Source of the DNA: Clostridia bacterium
Lineage (GTDB): Bacteria > Bacillota > Clostridia > Christensenellales > Borkfalkiaceae
Length of the DNA: 6,804 nt
NCBI GenBank assembly: GCA_017503885.1
Contig: JAFVSF010000214.1
Coordinates: 1-6,804 of the forward strand
Reading direction: 5' to 3'
Shown here: positions 4,711 through 6,804 of the stretch, one piece after another
How the letters are laid out: every line of letters begins with the position of its first letter
Position numbering within the stretch: position 1 is the stretch's first letter
Position numbers and translations under genes: made by a program
Notes under the pieces: generated by a model
Told to the model about the DNA's origin: nothing
Seen by the model: only the letters and a program-made list of their open reading frames with translations
The model's database searches: none

Positions 4711-6804
4711 TTAGTCGGTAACAACCTCAATATTATCGATATAGAAAGTTGCACTAGAATTCAACGTATAAATTCGCAAATAATTTATTTTAGTCAAATC
4801 AGCAACACCACCAGTTGTGCCAGCACCTGCTATATCTAACCAAACGTCATTCCACCCGGTCTTTGTAACATATTGCATAAGCATCCAGTTACTTTCGTTC
4901 ACGTCACAACTTCCCGAAGACGTAATTTCAATTTGCCCCTCCGTACCTATTTTTGATATATCACTACAATAGATATAGAAATGTAAATAGCCCTGCTTAT
5001 ATTCGCTGATATCAACACTACTAAAACTACCAATAAGTGTAGTTGTTTTCCATCGCCAACTACCACTACCTTCCTTAATATAGTCCGAATTATAGTTGAT
5101 GTAAACATTGAAATTTGAATTTGACGCATCGCAATTAAACAAGGTCTTTCTCTTCGCATTTGGAGAAACGTATTCCAATTCGTCCTCAAGCGAAACAGAT
5201 GAATCGTAAGCCTTTTCTTTTAGTTCGCCAAATGCAATTCTGCCATAAGCCTTAAGAACACCACTATTTACTTTCAATGAGATACCATAAACCCTTAAAG
5301 AACCTATAATATTACAAGAACCACCAGTAAGTTCATATACAACCTTATCCATAAACAAATAGTCAAGAGATGTATTTACTAATGTTGCTGTCGAATTTAC
5401 AACGTCAAACAATCCTGCATGACCATAGCAAAAGACGTTAAAAGCTACTTGATTTTCGGCATTTTCAAGACGAACCATTTTCGTATGCGTTTTTCCAATC
5501 TCATCACGCAAAACGGCAAAATCTTCATTTGATTCCCCACTGTTTTTAATTCTTTGCCAATTTGCTACTTGGGACTTCGAAGCATCAAAATAAGTATAAA
5601 TATTTGATCTTGCCATAAAGTTTAAATTAGCAAGACATTGAGTAATTACACCGTCTTTTCCACCTGCTTTAATGAAGTTTACGTAAGAAATACCATAGTT
5701 ACTTTTCAATATATGATTGTCGCACGAAGAAAAATCAAAACCAACGTACGCACCTACGCTCTCGTTCATATATGCATACGCTCTATCGCCATCGGCTTTT
5801 ATGGAAATATCATTAGGATACGAACCGTTATTTAAATTTTTGCGTGCCGTAATAAAATCATTCTTAGCGTGCCAAATCCTTACGCCTACTACGCCCGAGT
5901 TATCCTTCACAACAAAGGTTGCCCCAGAGACGTAGGATATAAATACAACGCCGTTTGTTGCCGTTTGATTGTGATTTGAACGTGTAAACGTAGATTGCAT
6001 AGAACGAAGTTCAACGTTTTGAGGAATTACTACCGAGGAATCCAACCTATAAATTCCGTTTGGTACAACTACAACTCCTCCCTCTTCTCCAACTGAGCCT
6101 AATATTTCCTGAAGACGCTCAGAGTTATCGGTTTGTCCACCCGACACCAAATTGTTTGCAACAAACAATCTTTGAGAAGTGGAATACTTATAGGTCAATG
6201 AGTCTACGTTGCTCTGTATTTCAACGTCCCCTCCCTCTTGTACAATTCTGCCACTACCTGTTTTTTGGTAGGTAGAATTACTCATTTTTACACAGCCAAC
6301 AGGCGAATTATTTTCTACAATGCCTACGTTAGAATCAGTAAAGACCACGCCACATACTGGATTCAAATAGTCGGCGTAAACACCTTTTTGACAGTTAATA
6401 TTTGCATTGTGAACAAGTCCCCAAAAACCAGCAGAATCTCTTATACCCGTTGTAAATTTGATACCAAGTTTACCTCCGTCTATCGTGATATTGGAAAGCA
6501 TTTGATCATCTAAATCTCCCAAAATCAACGCATTTAAGTTGTTATTTACAAAGGAATCAAGAGCTGTGGCATTGCTACATTTGTAGGTAGTTGATGCATT
6601 TTTCCAGTATTTGGTTGAAATGTTTATATTATTATAGAACCCAACGTCTGTAGTAGCGTTGTGATGGATTGCGTTATATAGAAACGTTCCGTAAATATTT
6701 TCAATATTTATAAGTTCATTTGGAATGTTTTCTAGTGAAATACCTATTCCGTACGTACTATTTAAGAAGGTTAAATTTCTCAAAGTTGCCGTAGCTGGAG
6801 CACC
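4711..6804 (-). CDS. Large parallel beta-helix (pectate-lyase-like) protein with carbohydrate-binding-like C-terminus, 5' end missing
   Basis: About 697 codons are visible. The frame stays open through the right edge, so the true start, and any signal peptide, lie outside; the TTG at 6783 is not the start. Seen, numbered from the edge: (a) about 1-200, short Asn/Gly/Ser/Val-rich strands such as ATLRNLTFLNSTYGIGI, typical of beta-helix rungs; (b) about 215-265, GGQTDNSERLQEILG then GGVVVVPNGIYRLDSSVVIP, the entry motif of the Pectate_lyase_3/GH28-like fold, opening a second beta-helix to about 530; (c) about 555-697, a beta-sandwich ending TKINYLRIYTLNSSATFYIDNIEV, like galactose-binding-type carbohydrate-binding modules. 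Two helices in tandem suggest a large secreted protein that binds or cleaves plant or host glycan. No catalytic set can be assigned, and a tail-spike or adhesin remains possible. No LPxTG, SLH or membrane anchor is seen at the C-terminus. Confidence 0.78.
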   Translation of the reverse strand, partial: GAPATATLRNLTFLNSTYGIGISLENIPNELINIENIYGTFLYNAIHHNATTDVGFYNNINISTKYWKNASTTYKCSNATALDSFVNNNLNALILGDLDDQMLSNITIDGGKLGIKFTTGIRDSAGFWGLVHNANINCQKGVYADYLNPVCGVVFTDSNVGIVENNSPVGCVKMSNSTYQKTGSGRIVQEGGDVEIQSNVDSLTYKYSTSQRLFVANNLVSGGQTDNSERLQEILGSVGEEGGVVVVPNGIYRLDSSVVIPQNVELRSMQSTFTRSNHNQTATNGVVFISYVSGATFVVKDNSGVVGVRIWHAKNDFITARKNLNNGSYPNDISIKADGDRAYAYMNESVGAYVGFDFSSCDNHILKSNYGISYVNFIKAGGKDGVITQCLANLNFMARSNIYTYFDASKSQVANWQRIKNSGESNEDFAVLRDEIGKTHTKMVRLENAENQVAFNVFCYGHAGLFDVVNSTATLVNTSLDYLFMDKVVYELTGGSCNIIGSLRVYGISLKVNSGVLKAYGRIAFGELKEKAYDSSVSLEDELEYVSPNAKRKTLFNCDASNSNFNVYINYNSDYIKEGSGSWRWKTTTLIGSFSSVDISEYKQGYLHFYIYCSDISKIGTEGQIEITSSGSCDVNESNWMLMQYVTKTGWNDVWLDIAGAGTTGGVADLTKINYLRIYTLNSSATFYIDNIEVVTD

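Noticed and set aside
6781..6783. TTG as start of the beta-helix protein
   Set aside because: The frame is open for seven more codons to the window edge, no ribosome binding site precedes the TTG, and the sequence there is already beta-helix repeat, so the gene continues upstream.

Overview
All five genes in this window lie on the minus strand, so transcription runs from right to left and 'upstream' means higher coordinates. The DNA is AT-rich. It carries an intact sporulation sigma factor (pro-sigma-K) and the ylxY-mlpA pair known from Bacillus, which points to an endospore-forming Bacillota, most likely an AT-rich member of the Clostridia. Nothing seen fixes the genus.

Layout from right to left. 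(1) 6804-4711: the 3' part of a large gene for a parallel beta-helix protein, probably secreted and acting on polysaccharide. It ends in a carbohydrate-binding-like beta-sandwich, and its start lies outside the window. A strong hairpin at 4550-4574 probably ends its transcript. (2) 4488-3784: sigK, the late mother-cell sporulation sigma factor, with its hydrophobic pro-sequence and no skin-type interruption. Its upstream region fits a sigma-E promoter (4507-4535) overlapped by a perfect match to the SpoIIID consensus (4524-4533), the circuit known for sigK in B. subtilis. (3) 3681-2293: rhaB, rhamnulokinase, as a single gene with its own promoter, a 10+10 bp dyad over the -10 region, an unusually distant Shine-Dalgarno sequence apparently brought close by a hairpin, and a textbook terminator (2242-2276). 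(4) 2089-1376 and 1375-137: ylxY, a polysaccharide-deacetylase-fold protein lacking the catalytic aspartate, followed with no gap by mlpA, an M16 zinc peptidase. They form one transcription unit with a promoter near 2111-2139 and a probable terminator at 22-54. (5) 1-136: a non-coding left edge, richer in GC than its surroundings and full of inverted repeats.

How the genes relate. sigK and probably ylxY-mlpA belong to the sporulation/cell-envelope side of the cell. rhaB and the beta-helix protein belong to carbohydrate use; pectin-type polysaccharides are rich in rhamnose, so a link is possible, but sigK and a terminator separate the two and the link is only inference. No wholly new system is evident. 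The most rewarding items are the regulatory architecture: the SpoIIID/sigma-E layout at sigK, the hairpin-bridged ribosome binding site and operator-like dyad of rhaB, the repeats in front of ylxY, and the structured left edge.
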